Below, one piece after another: positions 1 to 8,665 of a DNA stretch of 38,531 nucleotides (positions are counted from its first letter, which is position 1; every line of letters starts with the position of its first letter). Source of the DNA: Cyanocohniella sp. LLY (GTDB lineage: Bacteria; Cyanobacteriota; Cyanobacteriia; Cyanobacteriales; Nostocaceae); the NCBI GenBank assembly GCA_022241785.1, contig JAKOMP010000064.1, positions 1 to 38,531 of the forward strand, in the 5' to 3' direction. The notes below the pieces were generated by a model. The model worked only from the letters and a program-made list of their open reading frames with translations, was not told the DNA's origin and did no database searches. The position numbers and the translations under genes are program-made.

Positions 1-179
1 TGTGGCTCCGATTTCAACTATTAACTAGTTATTTCGGAATCCTGTATTTTTTTTGATTTTCTTTCTGGGAATCTTTCCCAGACTTCAATCTTTTTGACGA
101 GGATTGGTTTTTATTTAAGCTTTCAAAATATTTTTTTTTCACGGTTCAGGTGCGGCGGCTTTCGCTTTGGCACTTATCT

Positions 180-208
180 AATATATCTACTCCTTTAGGT
201 TTCGTCAA
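180..208 (-). promoter_or_regulatory. Strong sigma70-type promoter firing out of the left edge
   Basis: Read on the minus strand, a -35 hexamer TTGACG (203-208) is followed by exactly 17 nt and a -10 hexamer TATATT (180-185), close to the vegetative consensus. The roughly 170 nt from the promoter to the left edge holds no ORF. It therefore looks like the leader of a transcript whose body lies outside the window. A long ORF-free leader behind a consensus promoter would suit a stable RNA operon, but that is inference only. Confidence 0.55.
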
Positions 209-292
209 GTGTTTTCTCTAACTTTTTTTTCGAGTCCCTCTATCCTTTGCTGACAAAGCCTTTGTGGTTATCAATACAATATATAGATGTAT

Positions 293-700
293 CTATAAGA
301 TTAAATAGCTATGCCAAGTCTGTTGAGTATTTTTGCTGTCCTTTTCAGGACGTAGTAATCTCCAGGTTTTACCTTCTTGCTGAATTTGCAGGTAAACCTC
401 AAATGGTTGTTGAAGTTGTTTCAACTGTCTTTTGGGTAAATTAAAAATTAAATCGTAGGTTCCTAGGACGCGGAAAGCTGGCAAATTTTGAATAGTCAAG
501 GGTTGTTCTTGGCTGATGGATATGTGTTTGATTTCAAATCCTTGAAAATCTAAGTCCAGTTTTTTTTGAAGTTGCTGCTGAGTTTGTTCTACTTGAAGAG
601 CGATCGCCTTTTGTACTAACTGGGTAGTGGGCAGCAGTCCAACACTGCCACAAGCTGTTATTAACATCAGCAAAATCACTGTAACAAAAAGCCTTACCAT
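293..700 (-). CDS. Small putative lipoprotein (hypothetical)
   Basis: The protein begins with a short hydrophobic signal segment ending in a lipobox-like LITAC, so the cysteine near residue 17 is a candidate lipid-attachment site. The mature part, about 118 residues, is rich in Gln and Lys and has no recognised catalytic motif. It may be a cyanobacterial DUF-type lipoprotein bound to the membrane. I chose the ATG at 700 over the one at 739 because it puts the hydrophobic segment at the very N-terminus, as expected for a lipoprotein. It lies just downstream of the convergently reading promoter region, and its stop is about 85 nt before the promoter hexamers at 180-208. Function unknown. Confidence 0.6.
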   Translation of the reverse strand: MVRLFVTVILLMLITACGSVGLLPTTQLVQKAIALQVEQTQQQLQKKLDLDFQGFEIKHISISQEQPLTIQNLPAFRVLGTYDLIFNLPKRQLKQLQQPFEVYLQIQQEGKTWRLLRPEKDSKNTQQTWHSYLIL

Positions 701-785
701 GTTTTTGACATACCATTCGCCAGCGATAGTATACAGCAATTTTCAGGTTGCTAGACCATATTGTTTTGTTGGGGAGTTGCGAAGT

Positions 786-2009
786 TTATGGTCTGATAGC
801 TTTACCTGCAAACAGTTTCTGAAAAACCTGATGTCGTTGCCGTGGTGCTTCTGGTGTGATGCTACCCCAAAGACTTTCCCAATAAAAGAAGGAAATGCCG
901 GGAAAAGAGCGATCGCGTACTGTTTCTACTTGTGTTTGAATTTGGGTGATTTTCACAGGAGTTTTTGAGGTTCCTGTCAAAATTCCAATTCCCACAGGGA
1001 TACGAGTCCGAGCAAACTTGACGGCTGGTTGTTCGAGTTCAGTAATAAAACTATTTTGGTTATTACGATATACTTGCAATATCAATTCGTCGATTAAACC
1101 TTTTCTGATCCAACTTTCCCAGTCTTGTAAATAGTATTTGTAGGCAAAACTTTGTGAGTTGGGAGACAGCGATATGATGGCATTGGGTTTAATTGCTTTG
1201 ACACTTTGATATATCTCTGCCATGAAAGCTGTAATTTTGTCAGCACGCCAACGCATCCATCTAGGGTTAAATGGGTCACTTGGGGGACTTTTACCTTGAT
1301 GTTCTCTCCGATATAGATCTCCGGTAAAGGCATCGTAACCCAACTGGACTGGCATTCCAAAATGATCGTCTAACTGAATACCATCCACTTCATAACGGCT
1401 AACAACTTCTACGATTAGCCCCAAAATAAACTCTTGAACCTCTGGATGCAGTGGATTTAACCAAGCTTGGCGATGCACTGAGTTGTCGTTGATTTCCTCC
1501 AAGGGAATTTCGTTGGTAGATTTTATTCCTTCTTTCCCCATTGTTAACCAGTCAGGATAACGCTTGGCCAATTTTGAATTAGGCGGTGTCATGAACCCAT
1601 ATTCAAACCAGGGGATAACACTTAAATTTCGAGGTTTAGCTAGTTGAACTATCTTAGTTAAAACATCCTGTCCACCGTGCATTAAATTCAGTAGCGGTTC
1701 AGCATCGGAACCAATAGCTTTTTTCGCTACACGACTTTTATAAAAAGTATGCCCCCGATTCCAGACTACAGGGTAAATCGTATTAAAATTTAGTGCTGAT
1801 AATTGATTAAGAGCGCGGTTAATTCCCCAAGGAACAAATAGTACCCCACTAGCAACATTGGTTAACCAAACGCCGCGAATTTCTGTTGTGCTGGATAAGC
1901 TAGCTTTCTGGTAATAAACCGGGAGAGAAGGGAAGGAAAATACACTTAAATATAGTATTAATCCTAAACAGAAAAAGTAAGAGAACACATGTCTAGTTAA
2001 AAAATTCAT
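786..2009 (-). CDS. GHL10/DUF187 family glycosyl-hydrolase-like protein
   Basis: This 407-residue protein has an N-terminal hydrophobic signal or anchor (about residues 8-30) and is probably exported. The family signature EIRGVWLTN follows at about residue 43, where the TIM-barrel-like GHL10 (formerly DUF187) domain begins. Further conserved blocks are NFNTIYPVVWN, VIPWFEYGF and DGIQLDDHFG, the last carrying acidic residues typical of the active site of these glycosidase-like proteins. The family is thought to act on cell-envelope or exopolysaccharide glycans, but the substrate is unknown. The start is an ATG at 2009. It is paralogous to the gene at 35880-37163 near the other end of the window; the two share domain order and most motifs. 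It stands alone, with no obvious operon partner. Confidence 0.85.
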   Translation of the reverse strand: MNFLTRHVFSYFFCLGLILYLSVFSFPSLPVYYQKASLSSTTEIRGVWLTNVASGVLFVPWGINRALNQLSALNFNTIYPVVWNRGHTFYKSRVAKKAIGSDAEPLLNLMHGGQDVLTKIVQLAKPRNLSVIPWFEYGFMTPPNSKLAKRYPDWLTMGKEGIKSTNEIPLEEINDNSVHRQAWLNPLHPEVQEFILGLIVEVVSRYEVDGIQLDDHFGMPVQLGYDAFTGDLYRREHQGKSPPSDPFNPRWMRWRADKITAFMAEIYQSVKAIKPNAIISLSPNSQSFAYKYYLQDWESWIRKGLIDELILQVYRNNQNSFITELEQPAVKFARTRIPVGIGILTGTSKTPVKITQIQTQVETVRDRSFPGISFFYWESLWGSITPEAPRQRHQVFQKLFAGKAIRP

Positions 2010-2253
2010 GTGTAGGCTTGACTTTGTTTTGGAGGGATACTTTTAATTACATATTTAGTTCGCATTCCTCCGGATTATGTGGACATTTCATCATATTATA
2101 GGCATTTGGTGAGACTTGATAAAGGTAAAAAATTGTTTTGGTCATGGGCTGTTTTCCACCAAAAAACTACCTTTGATGCTGCTGAAATCCACAAGGATGA
2201 ACTGTTTTCGTAGTTTGCTACAAGTGTAGTTATTGCCTATTAAATTAAAAAAC

Positions 2254-2290
2254 CACGTAAGCGGCCTTCCCAGAGGGAAGCCACTACGTG
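2254..2290. repeat. Intergenic palindrome, possible transcription stop
   Basis: CACGT at 2254-2258 and ACGTG at 2286-2290 close an imperfect stem continuing through GCGG and CTTCCC against GGGAAG, with a tiny AGA loop. It lies about 33 nt beyond the stop codon of the minus-strand gene at 2323-2712, so it may end that transcript. No U-run follows. The shape and composition resemble the palindrome inserted at 27430-27483. Confidence 0.5.
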
Positions 2291-2322
2291 CCTTGAATGT
2301 ATAGATAGTTTTTGACGTAATA

Positions 2323-2712
2323 TTAGGGACGTGGGGCGTTGAAGGCTTCCCAGGCGGCTTTGGCGGCATCTTGGATGCGATCGCTAAAATCTGTGATTTC
2401 TTTAATTAATAAGTGCCAGTTTTTCTCTGTTTCTTCTTGCATGGTAGACCAAGTGTTCTCCAGGCGATCGCGCTCTATGAGTTTTTCCCGTTCAATGGCT
2501 TCTCTAGCTTGGCGCACAGCATTTAAATAAGTTTCACGGGTGAGACTACCTGCTGATTCTGCTTCGCTTTGAGCGCGTCTTTTCAAAGCTTCAATCAATG
2601 CTTTGGTTTCGCGCTTGAGTTCATCAGTTTCACCAACCAGTTCGGCTTCTACCATTTCGTTGGTTTGAGGACTGATTTCTACTATTGTGGATTCAACGTT
2701 ATTATCTGTCAT
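2323..2712 (-). CDS. Conserved cyanobacterial helical protein (hypothetical)
   Basis: This is a 129-residue, highly charged protein without a signal peptide or membrane segment. After an acidic N-terminal 30 residues it is almost entirely predicted helix (heptad-like runs such as RREAQ/EAIEREK types, about residues 33-125), suggesting a coiled coil or helical bundle. Small cyanobacterial proteins of this composition exist, but I do not recognise a characterised one. It starts 41 nt after the htpX stop on the same strand, so the two are probably cotranscribed. That would connect it with membrane protein quality control, though this rests on position only. Confidence 0.7.
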   Translation of the reverse strand: MTDNNVESTIVEISPQTNEMVEAELVGETDELKRETKALIEALKRRAQSEAESAGSLTRETYLNAVRQAREAIEREKLIERDRLENTWSTMQEETEKNWHLLIKEITDFSDRIQDAAKAAWEAFNAPRP

Positions 2713-2753
2713 AGTTAGTCCTTGATTTAACTACAAAACTTCTGAAGTATCTG

Positions 2754-3626
2754 TTAATAAACTTGTGTAGGCAGTTGTTGCTCTATTTTTAGTAATTCTT
2801 CAATTCGTGCTTTAGTAGCTGGGTGACTAGAGAACAAATTACCCAGAAACTTCCCAGAAATTGGATTAATAATCAATAACGGCTCAAAAGCTGGGTTGGC
2901 ATCTAAAGGCAGTTGTTTGGCTGTGGCTTCTAACCTTTGCAACGCCTTAGCTAAAGCCCGGGGATTGCCAGTTAATTTAGCAGCACCAGCATCAGCAGAG
3001 AACTCCCGTGTGCGCGAGATTGCTAGCTGAATAATTGTGGCAGCGATTGGTGCAAGTATAACTGTTAATAAAATACCTAAAGGGTTGCCACCTCTATCCC
3101 CATTTCGAGATCCTGCACCACCAAACCATAAGCTGTAACTGACCATTTGTGCCAGAAATGAAATAGCCCCGGCGATTGTGGCAGCAACGGCTTGTGTGAG
3201 AGTGTCGCGGTTAATAATATGAGTTAGTTCGTGAGCAATAACGCCTTCTAATTCATCTTCTGGCAATATATTCAAAATGCCTTCGGTAACAGCTACAGCA
3301 GCATGTTCGGGATCACGTCCTGTGGCAAAAGCATTGGCAGTTTGCCCAGGAACAATGTAAACTCCCGGCATCGGAATATTGGCACGTTGAGACAATCTCT
3401 GTACCATACGGTAAAGTCCCGGCGCTTGGGCTTCACTCACAGGACGGGCGCGGTAAACACTTAGTGCAATTTTATCGGACTGATACCAAGACAACAGATT
3501 GGTGACTGCTGCTAAACCAATACCTATGACTAAGCCAGTAGTACCGCCAATTATCCAGTAACTAATGCCAATTAACAAGCCACTTAAGGCAGCTAACAAA
3601 GCAGTCGTTTTCAATTGATTGGTCAT
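2754..3626 (-). CDS. htpX: HtpX-type membrane zinc metalloprotease (M48)
   Basis: HtpX is an inner-membrane M48 protease that degrades misfolded membrane proteins. The zinc-binding helix HELTH is at residues 132-136 and the third ligand is E208 in SRTREFSADAGA, both intact. Two hydrophobic segments (about 7-27 and 28-48) precede the catalytic domain and two more (about 143-165 and 182-203) flank the loop after the HExxH helix, the usual HtpX topology. The length of 290 residues is normal. The start is an ATG at 3626. The next gene on the strand, at 2323-2712, follows after 41 nt and is probably cotranscribed. Confidence 0.93.
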   Translation of the reverse strand: MTNQLKTTALLAALSGLLIGISYWIIGGTTGLVIGIGLAAVTNLLSWYQSDKIALSVYRARPVSEAQAPGLYRMVQRLSQRANIPMPGVYIVPGQTANAFATGRDPEHAAVAVTEGILNILPEDELEGVIAHELTHIINRDTLTQAVAATIAGAISFLAQMVSYSLWFGGAGSRNGDRGGNPLGILLTVILAPIAATIIQLAISRTREFSADAGAAKLTGNPRALAKALQRLEATAKQLPLDANPAFEPLLIINPISGKFLGNLFSSHPATKARIEELLKIEQQLPTQVY

Positions 3627-4046
3627 AATTTTGCTCTCCCGCTAATGCTGCATAGGTGTTTTAAGACAACAGCATTACTTAAGTCGCAATCTCATTCTAT
3701 CTAGCTAAACTCAGATATTGGTGCAGAGAACCTCTCATCTTTAGTACGGATTTCCCACTTAAACTTTGACGTGGTATTTAGACTTACACGGTCTTATTTT
3801 GTTTTTTTAGATACTTTTGTTATCATAAATCAATGCTTTAACCGTAATCATCATTATGTTATCGGTCGTTTCCCTTTAATACCTAAAATAAATTATTCTT
3901 GAGTAAATAATTTAACATTGAAATACTTAAATTTTCAAATACCCCTTTAAATGATACACTACCCTATGATGGTAACTAAAGTGTCATACTTAGTAATCTC
4001 ACAAGATAATGTTTAACTAAGCAGCACGATTAAACGTGTACAAACA
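3627..4046. other. AT-rich divergent intergenic region
   Basis: These 420 bp lie between htpX and the plus-strand gene at 4047. The region must hold promoters for both. I see no ORF, tRNA or convincing terminator. An imperfect inverted pair TGATACACT / AGTGTCAT lies at about 3952-3987, too degenerate to call an operator. Confidence 0.4.
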
Positions 4047-4340
4047 ATGCAAGATAGTGCAAATTTAATCACAGAATTTGAAACATTATTTAGACAAAAA
4101 TTAAAATTAAATAATTGTAGACTTAGAAAGAAAAAACAAGAAAATAATTATGAAATTATTACTCCGGCCAAAGATATTTTCTTAATGTCTTGGTGCGACT
4201 TTCCCGAAATTAACTTGGTGTATCAACCTATAGGGGTACGCACAAAGCAGACCATAGTGTATGAACGAGCCATCCGCTCCCACATTAGTTTTTGTGTGAG
4301 TAGTATCAAAAATAATCCACAAACCCCTGTTGAAAACTAG
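4047..4340 (+). CDS. Hypothetical 97-residue protein
   Basis: I do not recognise this protein. It is basic, has no signal peptide or membrane helix, and reads as a small alpha/beta domain: a helical N-terminus rich in Lys/Asn, then alternating strands with aromatic residues (LMSWCDFPE, LVYQPIGV). The start is an ATG at 4047 with no clear Shine-Dalgarno. It faces the nifH remnant across the hairpin at 4349-4369. The ORF is rich in AAA and AAT codons and more AT-rich than neighbours such as htpX, so it could be acquired or decaying. It may also be a genuine lineage-specific gene. Confidence 0.5.
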   Translation: MQDSANLITEFETLFRQKLKLNNCRLRKKKQENNYEIITPAKDIFLMSWCDFPEINLVYQPIGVRTKQTIVYERAIRSHISFCVSSIKNNPQTPVEN

Positions 4341-4348
4341 GAATTTCT

Positions 4349-4369
4349 GGGGTGGGTAGCACCCACCCC
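4349..4369. terminator. Hairpin between convergent genes
   Basis: GGGGTGGGT (4349-4357) and ACCCACCCC (4361-4369) form a perfect 9-bp stem with a 3-nt loop. It lies 9 nt past the stop of the 97-residue gene and 11 nt from the stop of the nifH remnant. It is a plausible bidirectional transcription stop, although neither side has a clean T-run. Confidence 0.5.
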
Positions 4370-4379
4370 CAAGCATTAC

Positions 4380-4736
<357 letters not shown>

Positions 4737-4908
4737 TTAGATGCTGTGCGCTTTGCTCACAATATTTATATTTCCAAATCAAATAGGATTTCTACATATG
4801 AGGATTTATAGTGAATGCGTTGATGGATAATGAACGTTTACAGATATTGACGCGATCGCCTGAGATATAAACAGTAAAATAACTAAAAAATGGTATTGTT
4901 AATTATCA

Positions 4909-4960
4909 ATGGCGATGGAGCTCGCCAAAACCGCCGTTTCTCTGGCTGATGGCTCCTACT
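4909..4960 (+). ncRNA. Fluoride riboswitch aptamer (crcB motif)
   Basis: The sequence follows the crcB/fluoride consensus closely. GGCG (4911-4914) pairs with CGCC (4923-4926). The loop between them carries GGAGC (4917-4921), which pairs at long range with GCTCC (4952-4956). The family-diagnostic CTGATGGCTCCTAC block is at 4946-4959. A short third stem (GCC...GGC, about 4933-4945) lies between. This matches published fluoride aptamers, which bind F- through Mg2+ ions. It is 96 nt ahead of a cation:proton antiporter gene, a known class of fluoride-controlled gene. Confidence 0.88.
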
Positions 4961-5055
4961 TTTCCCACTTGCTGCGGGGAGGGTAGGGCTGTGTTTATTA
5001 ATTACCTGACTCCCTTGTAGCAAGTATCTGTCTACAAATCACACCTCAAGGAGTC
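4955..5055 (+). promoter_or_regulatory. Expression platform masking the antiporter ribosome-binding site
   Basis: CAAGGAGTC (5047-5055), containing the Shine-Dalgarno of the antiporter gene, is complementary to GACTCCCTTG (5008-5017) with one bulged C, so it can be hidden in a hairpin. Upstream, CCTAC at the aptamer 3' edge (4955-4959) can pair with GTAGG (4983-4987), competing with the aptamer stem. Together these suggest that fluoride binding decides whether the ribosome-binding site is free, that is, translational control. The pairings are visible; the switching is inferred. Confidence 0.5.
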
Positions 5056-6687
5056 ATGGAAATGTTAGCCAGTGTATTGTGGATTCTCATGATGGGCTTT
5101 TTTGTGGGTCAACTTGCCCGTCGTTTAGGCGCGCCCCCTTTAATTGGCATGATTATAGTGGGGATTATTCTCGGACCCCAAGTGCGTAATGTTATTAGCC
5201 CAGATGTGTTAAATGCTGCTGATGATTTAAGAACATTGGCGGTGATGATTATTTTGATGAAAGCCGGACTAGGGCTAGATAGAGAAAAGCTATCTCAGCA
5301 GGGAACCGTAGCATTAAGGTTAGGATTTTTACCAGCAGCTACCGAAGCGATCGCCATTGCTTTTGCTGCTATGGTAATTTTTAACTTTGATTTTCTCACT
5401 GGGTTACTTTTGGGCTGTGTCATCGGTGCAGAATCTCCCGCTGTCATTGTCCCCTGTATGCTGCGGCTGAAAAGTTTAGGTTGGGGTGTAACTAAAGGTA
5501 TCCCCGATGCAATTTTGACTGGTAGTGCGTTATCGGATGTGCTGCTATTACTAGTATTTAGCTTGTTGTTGAGTTTCTTAGGTGATGGCGGAGTTGAGCA
5601 ACTTGTCCTTCCTGGTGGGTTAACTTTGACTCCCCTGCAATTGCTACCGTTGCAAATCATCATGCAGATTTTACTGGGGTTGCTGTTGGGCTATTTAGCA
5701 GCTCGTTTGCTAGTTGTGTTGTTAGTCAAGCAAAATTGGACACAAAATGCCGTTCAAGATACTGTAATTGCTGCTAGTATTGCTTTGTTTCTAGTCATTG
5801 CTGCTCATTGGTTGCCTTACTTTTCTGGTTATTTAGCAGCCATGTCTATGGGTTTTTTCTTAATTGAATTAGATGCACCTTTAGCTAGGAGATTGCGCGG
5901 CGGTTTTGACAGTTTGTGGATAGTCGCTGAGATTTTTTTGTTTGTTTTATTGGGTGCAACTATTCAACTGCAAGTATTAGAAAAAATTCTTTTACCTGGT
6001 ATTTTAATCCTAGCCATTGGGTTACTCATCGGTCGGATGCTGGGATGGTATCTTTCCACGTTGGGTAGTAATTGGAATTGGCGCGAAAAACTATTTTTAT
6101 TACCAGGAAACTCACCCAAAGCCACAGTACAAGCCGCTATTGGGGCATTACCACTGGCTCAAGGGATTGCTGGAGGTGAGACAATTTTAGCGATCGCAGC
6201 TTTATCAATTTTAGTCACAGCACCCTTGGGCGCTTGGGCAACTATGAGCTTTGCACCTAAGTTATTAGAACGGGGAGAAGTTGATCCCACAAAAGTGACA
6301 GTGGCGACGCGTACCTTATTAGTAGCAGCCGTTGATACTTCTGGTTTAGCCACAACAGTTTTAACCAAGGTAGCAGATTTAGCACGACGCAGTAACGGTG
6401 AGGCGATGGTTTTGCATGTAGTGAATTTGCCGAATCACCGAGAAATTGAACAACTCAAACAGCAAAGTCAACAATTACTAGCTGATATTAGATATGAGTT
6501 TTTAACTGTCAATGGTGCTGTTCCAGAAGAGATTATTCGTGTTGCTCAAGAGCATAAAGCCACTGCAATTATCATCGGAAAACGTGGTCATCAAGCTTGG
6601 GAAAATGTACTAATTGGTTCTGTATCACAAGCCGTTTTAGAAGCTAGTTCTATACCTGTAATCCTAGTCGATAATTCCTCAAGTTAA
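5056..6687 (+). CDS. Cation:proton antiporter with C-terminal universal stress domain
   Basis: Residues 1 to about 400 form about 12 hydrophobic segments of a CPA-type Na+/H+ (or K+/H+) antiporter. Typical motifs are GQLARRLGAPPLIG at the start, and GAESPAVIVP and GSALSDVLLLL in the core, the last supplying a membrane aspartate. From about residue 413 to the end is a universal stress protein domain with the ATP-binding pattern IIGKRGH...GSVSQAVLEASSIPVILV. The upstream fluoride riboswitch suggests a role in fluoride or linked ion efflux. AAGGAG (5048-5053) is only 2 nt from the ATG at 5056 but 8 nt from the in-frame ATG at 5062, so translation may start at the latter. The USP domain may gate transport by nucleotide; that is inference. 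Confidence 0.88.
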   Translation: MEMLASVLWILMMGFFVGQLARRLGAPPLIGMIIVGIILGPQVRNVISPDVLNAADDLRTLAVMIILMKAGLGLDREKLSQQGTVALRLGFLPAATEAIAIAFAAMVIFNFDFLTGLLLGCVIGAESPAVIVPCMLRLKSLGWGVTKGIPDAILTGSALSDVLLLLVFSLLLSFLGDGGVEQLVLPGGLTLTPLQLLPLQIIMQILLGLLLGYLAARLLVVLLVKQNWTQNAVQDTVIAASIALFLVIAAHWLPYFSGYLAAMSMGFFLIELDAPLARRLRGGFDSLWIVAEIFLFVLLGATIQLQVLEKILLPGILILAIGLLIGRMLGWYLSTLGSNWNWREKLFLLPGNSPKATVQAAIGALPLAQGIAGGETILAIAALSILVTAPLGAWATMSFAPKLLERGEVDPTKVTVATRTLLVAAVDTSGLATTVLTKVADLARRSNGEAMVLHVVNLPNHREIEQLKQQSQQLLADIRYEFLTVNGAVPEEIIRVAQEHKATAIIIGKRGHQAWENVLIGSVSQAVLEASSIPVILVDNSSS

Positions 6688-6776
6688 ATAATTTGTGTGT
6701 AGGCATAGCCTGTAATAAATATCGCATTGGTAAGTAGCTCTTGTATCATAGAAGAGTGATTCAGAGGAAATAGGCA

Positions 6777-6947
6777 ATGACCATCACCGTTCAAGCAATT
6801 TATGAACAAGGGGTGCTTCGACTCACCGAACCCATATTGTTAGAAGAAGGTACTCATGTTGAAGTAATTGTTATTACCAAAGAATCTCAGTCTGTAGAAA
6901 AAACTCCAGCAGAAATTCTAGCTGAAATAGCAGCTATGCCTTTATAA
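6777..6947 (+). CDS. DUF104/AF2212-type antitoxin
   Basis: This 56-residue ORF begins MTITVQAIYEQGVLRLTEP, the hallmark of DUF104 (AF2212-like/VapB54-type) antitoxins. These fold as a small beta domain and neutralise a PIN RNase encoded just downstream. The start is an ATG at 6777. It is followed after 68 nt by the PIN toxin gene at 7016, the expected order. Because the toxin ORF is interrupted, the antitoxin may now be unneeded. Confidence 0.8.
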   Translation: MTITVQAIYEQGVLRLTEPILLEEGTHVEVIVITKESQSVEKTPAEILAEIAAMPL

Positions 6948-7015
6948 GCTAGTCACAATGATAAATTTCCTGGTCGAGATCATGACAAAATTCTCTACTC
7001 TTAGCAAAACGCATC

Positions 7016-7411
7016 ATGATTTTTGTAGATACAGGTGCATGGTTTGCCAGTGTAGTTCCTTCAGATTCAGATCACAGCAAAGCCTCTGAGTGGCTTAGTC
7101 AAAATACCCAACCATTATTAACAACAGACTATGTAGTAGACGAAACACTCACTCTCTTGAAAACTCGTAGAGAAGGGCAAAGAGCAATGATTTTAGGAAA
7201 TGCTTTCTTTGCTGGTAATTTGGCTACTATTTACTATCTGACTGAGGAAGATATTCAACAAACCTGGCAAGTTTTTCATCAATTTTCTGATAAAAACTAG
7301 AATTTTACAGACTGTTCCAGTAAAGTTGTGATTCAAAAACTTAGGTTAACTCAAGCTTTTGCATTTGATGATCACTTCCATCAATTCGGTTCTGTTAACG
7401 TTGTACCGTAA
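7016..7411 (+). pseudogene. PIN-domain RNase toxin interrupted by an in-frame amber codon
   Basis: PIN toxins are Mg2+-dependent RNases with four acidic residues. The first part (94 residues) carries D5 in IFVDTGAW and E43 in VVDETLTLL. At 7298-7300 a TAG stops the frame. The same frame then continues without shift for 36 codons that supply the rest of the domain, including NFTDCSS and AFAFDDHFHQFG with the two remaining acidic residues, and ends with TAA at 7409-7411. Homologues commonly have Trp just before the SFTDC-like motif, so a TGG to TAG change explains the break. The total of 131 codons is normal for the family. The truncated product would lack half its active site. Confidence 0.8.
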
Positions 7412-7496
7412 GTAGGCGATAAGCCTGCGGTATGGAGTGATACAAGAGACAAGCGCCGTTATGGTAGATTGAAACTACTGTGTAAAGTGCAGCAAA

Positions 7497-8297
7497 ATGA
7501 GAAAGCCTAATAACTATTACGATAAAATTGCTCACATCTATGACCAAACTCGTTGGTTAACAGATTCTATCGCTGAAGAAGCGGCAGATTTTATTCTGGA
7601 ATTAGTAAACGCAACAGCTGAAACATCTTTTTTAGAACCTGGTGTTGGTACAGGCTTGAATGTTCTTCCTTTTGTCAAACGCGGCTATTCTGTCACGGGA
7701 ATTGATGTTTCTCCAGAAATGCTTGACCAATTCAAACAAAAGCTGGAAAATATTCCTCCCAATCTCAAGCTGATTAATGCAGATGCTTCACAATTGCCTT
7801 TTTCAGATCAGAGTTTTGACGTTGTGTTAACCGTTCATATGCTTCACACCGTTTCCAGTCAGAAGATGTTTTTGGATGAAATTATTCGCGTATTGAAACC
7901 ACAAGGTTTTTATCTCAATGCTCAATGGATTACTCCACCTGCACGCATGGAGTTTGAGCGTTATTTTAGAGATATTGCAGCTAAATACGAAGTAAAAAAA
8001 GCACCAAAAAAGGTTAACAAAGTAATCGAACAAATCAACACAGAAGACTATCTACTCAACAAAGGTTATCGGTCAAACTATGTGATTGCAAAAGAGTGGA
8101 CGGTAAGCAATACAGTGGGAGAACTCCTCGGTTTTTTAAAATCACGGGCTTACGGTTTATGTTGGCTGGTGTCGGATGAGATATTTCCTCATGTCATGAG
8201 TGAGTTTGAAGAGTTTTGTGTTGAACATTACGGTTCCTTGGAAACAGAGTTATCATCTGAAGCCAAGTTTGAGATATGGACATATACCGCAAGCTAA
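7497..8297 (+). CDS. Class I SAM-dependent methyltransferase
   Basis: This is a 266-residue soluble protein with a Methyltransf_11-type Rossmann fold. Motif I FLEPGVGTG is at about residues 45-53, the acidic end of beta2 is D70 in VTGIDVSPEML, a motif II/III region INADASQLPFSDQSFDVVL is at about 97-115, and IIRVLKPQGF follows. The C-terminal third is variable and probably sets the substrate, which I cannot deduce. The start is an ATG at 7497. It stands between two toxin-antitoxin remnants and shares an operon with neither. Confidence 0.85.
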   Translation: MRKPNNYYDKIAHIYDQTRWLTDSIAEEAADFILELVNATAETSFLEPGVGTGLNVLPFVKRGYSVTGIDVSPEMLDQFKQKLENIPPNLKLINADASQLPFSDQSFDVVLTVHMLHTVSSQKMFLDEIIRVLKPQGFYLNAQWITPPARMEFERYFRDIAAKYEVKKAPKKVNKVIEQINTEDYLLNKGYRSNYVIAKEWTVSNTVGELLGFLKSRAYGLCWLVSDEIFPHVMSEFEEFCVEHYGSLETELSSEAKFEIWTYTAS

Positions 8298-8323
8298 CAC
8301 GGCGTCGGTGCGATCGCCTTAAA

Positions 8324-8665
8324 TTATCCAGCAGTTACTTCAGCACTTTTGAACTGGACAATAGTTTTTAATTCCGCTTCCTCTTCTTTGAGAACATGGT
8401 AAAGTTCCCAATTTTGTTGTAGGTTTAACCAAAACTCTGAACTGTTCCCAAAAAATTTTGCCAACCGTAATGCTGTACTAGGCGTTATACCCCGTCTTTG
8501 ATTGACAATCTCATTAATTCGCTGATAAGGAACGTGGATTGCATCGGCAAGTTCTCTTTGTGATATTTCCATTGTCTCTAGGAAATCTTTGAGTAATATT
8601 TCACCAGGATCGGAAGGGGATCTATGCTTTGGAATTCTTATAACTCCTAATGGTAGTCTACTATT
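8324..8665 (-). pseudogene. higA: HigA-type (XRE) antitoxin that lacks a normal start codon
   Basis: The frame encodes IRIPKHRSPSDPGEILL followed by an XRE helix-turn-helix (ISQRELADAIHVPYQRINE) and the HigA signature GITPSTALRLAKFFG. The family normally begins with the PGE(I/M)LL segment, and here this lies upstream of the first ATG (8572). From the upstream stop codon at 8666-8668 to 8572 no ATG, GTG or TTG is in frame. Either a rare start (ATA or ATT at about 8633-8641) is used, or only a shortened 82-residue protein is made from 8572. The short form keeps the whole HTH. Its toxin partner upstream also looks degenerate. Confidence 0.65.

Noticed and set aside
2142-2369. 75-residue minus-strand ORF
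   Set aside because: It runs through the intergenic palindrome and overlaps the end of the real gene at 2323-2712 in another frame; the peptide has no protein-like pattern.
3952-3987. Operator upstream of the 97-residue gene
   Set aside because: The inverted pair TGATACACT/AGTGTCAT is imperfect and long-spaced, matching no known regulator.
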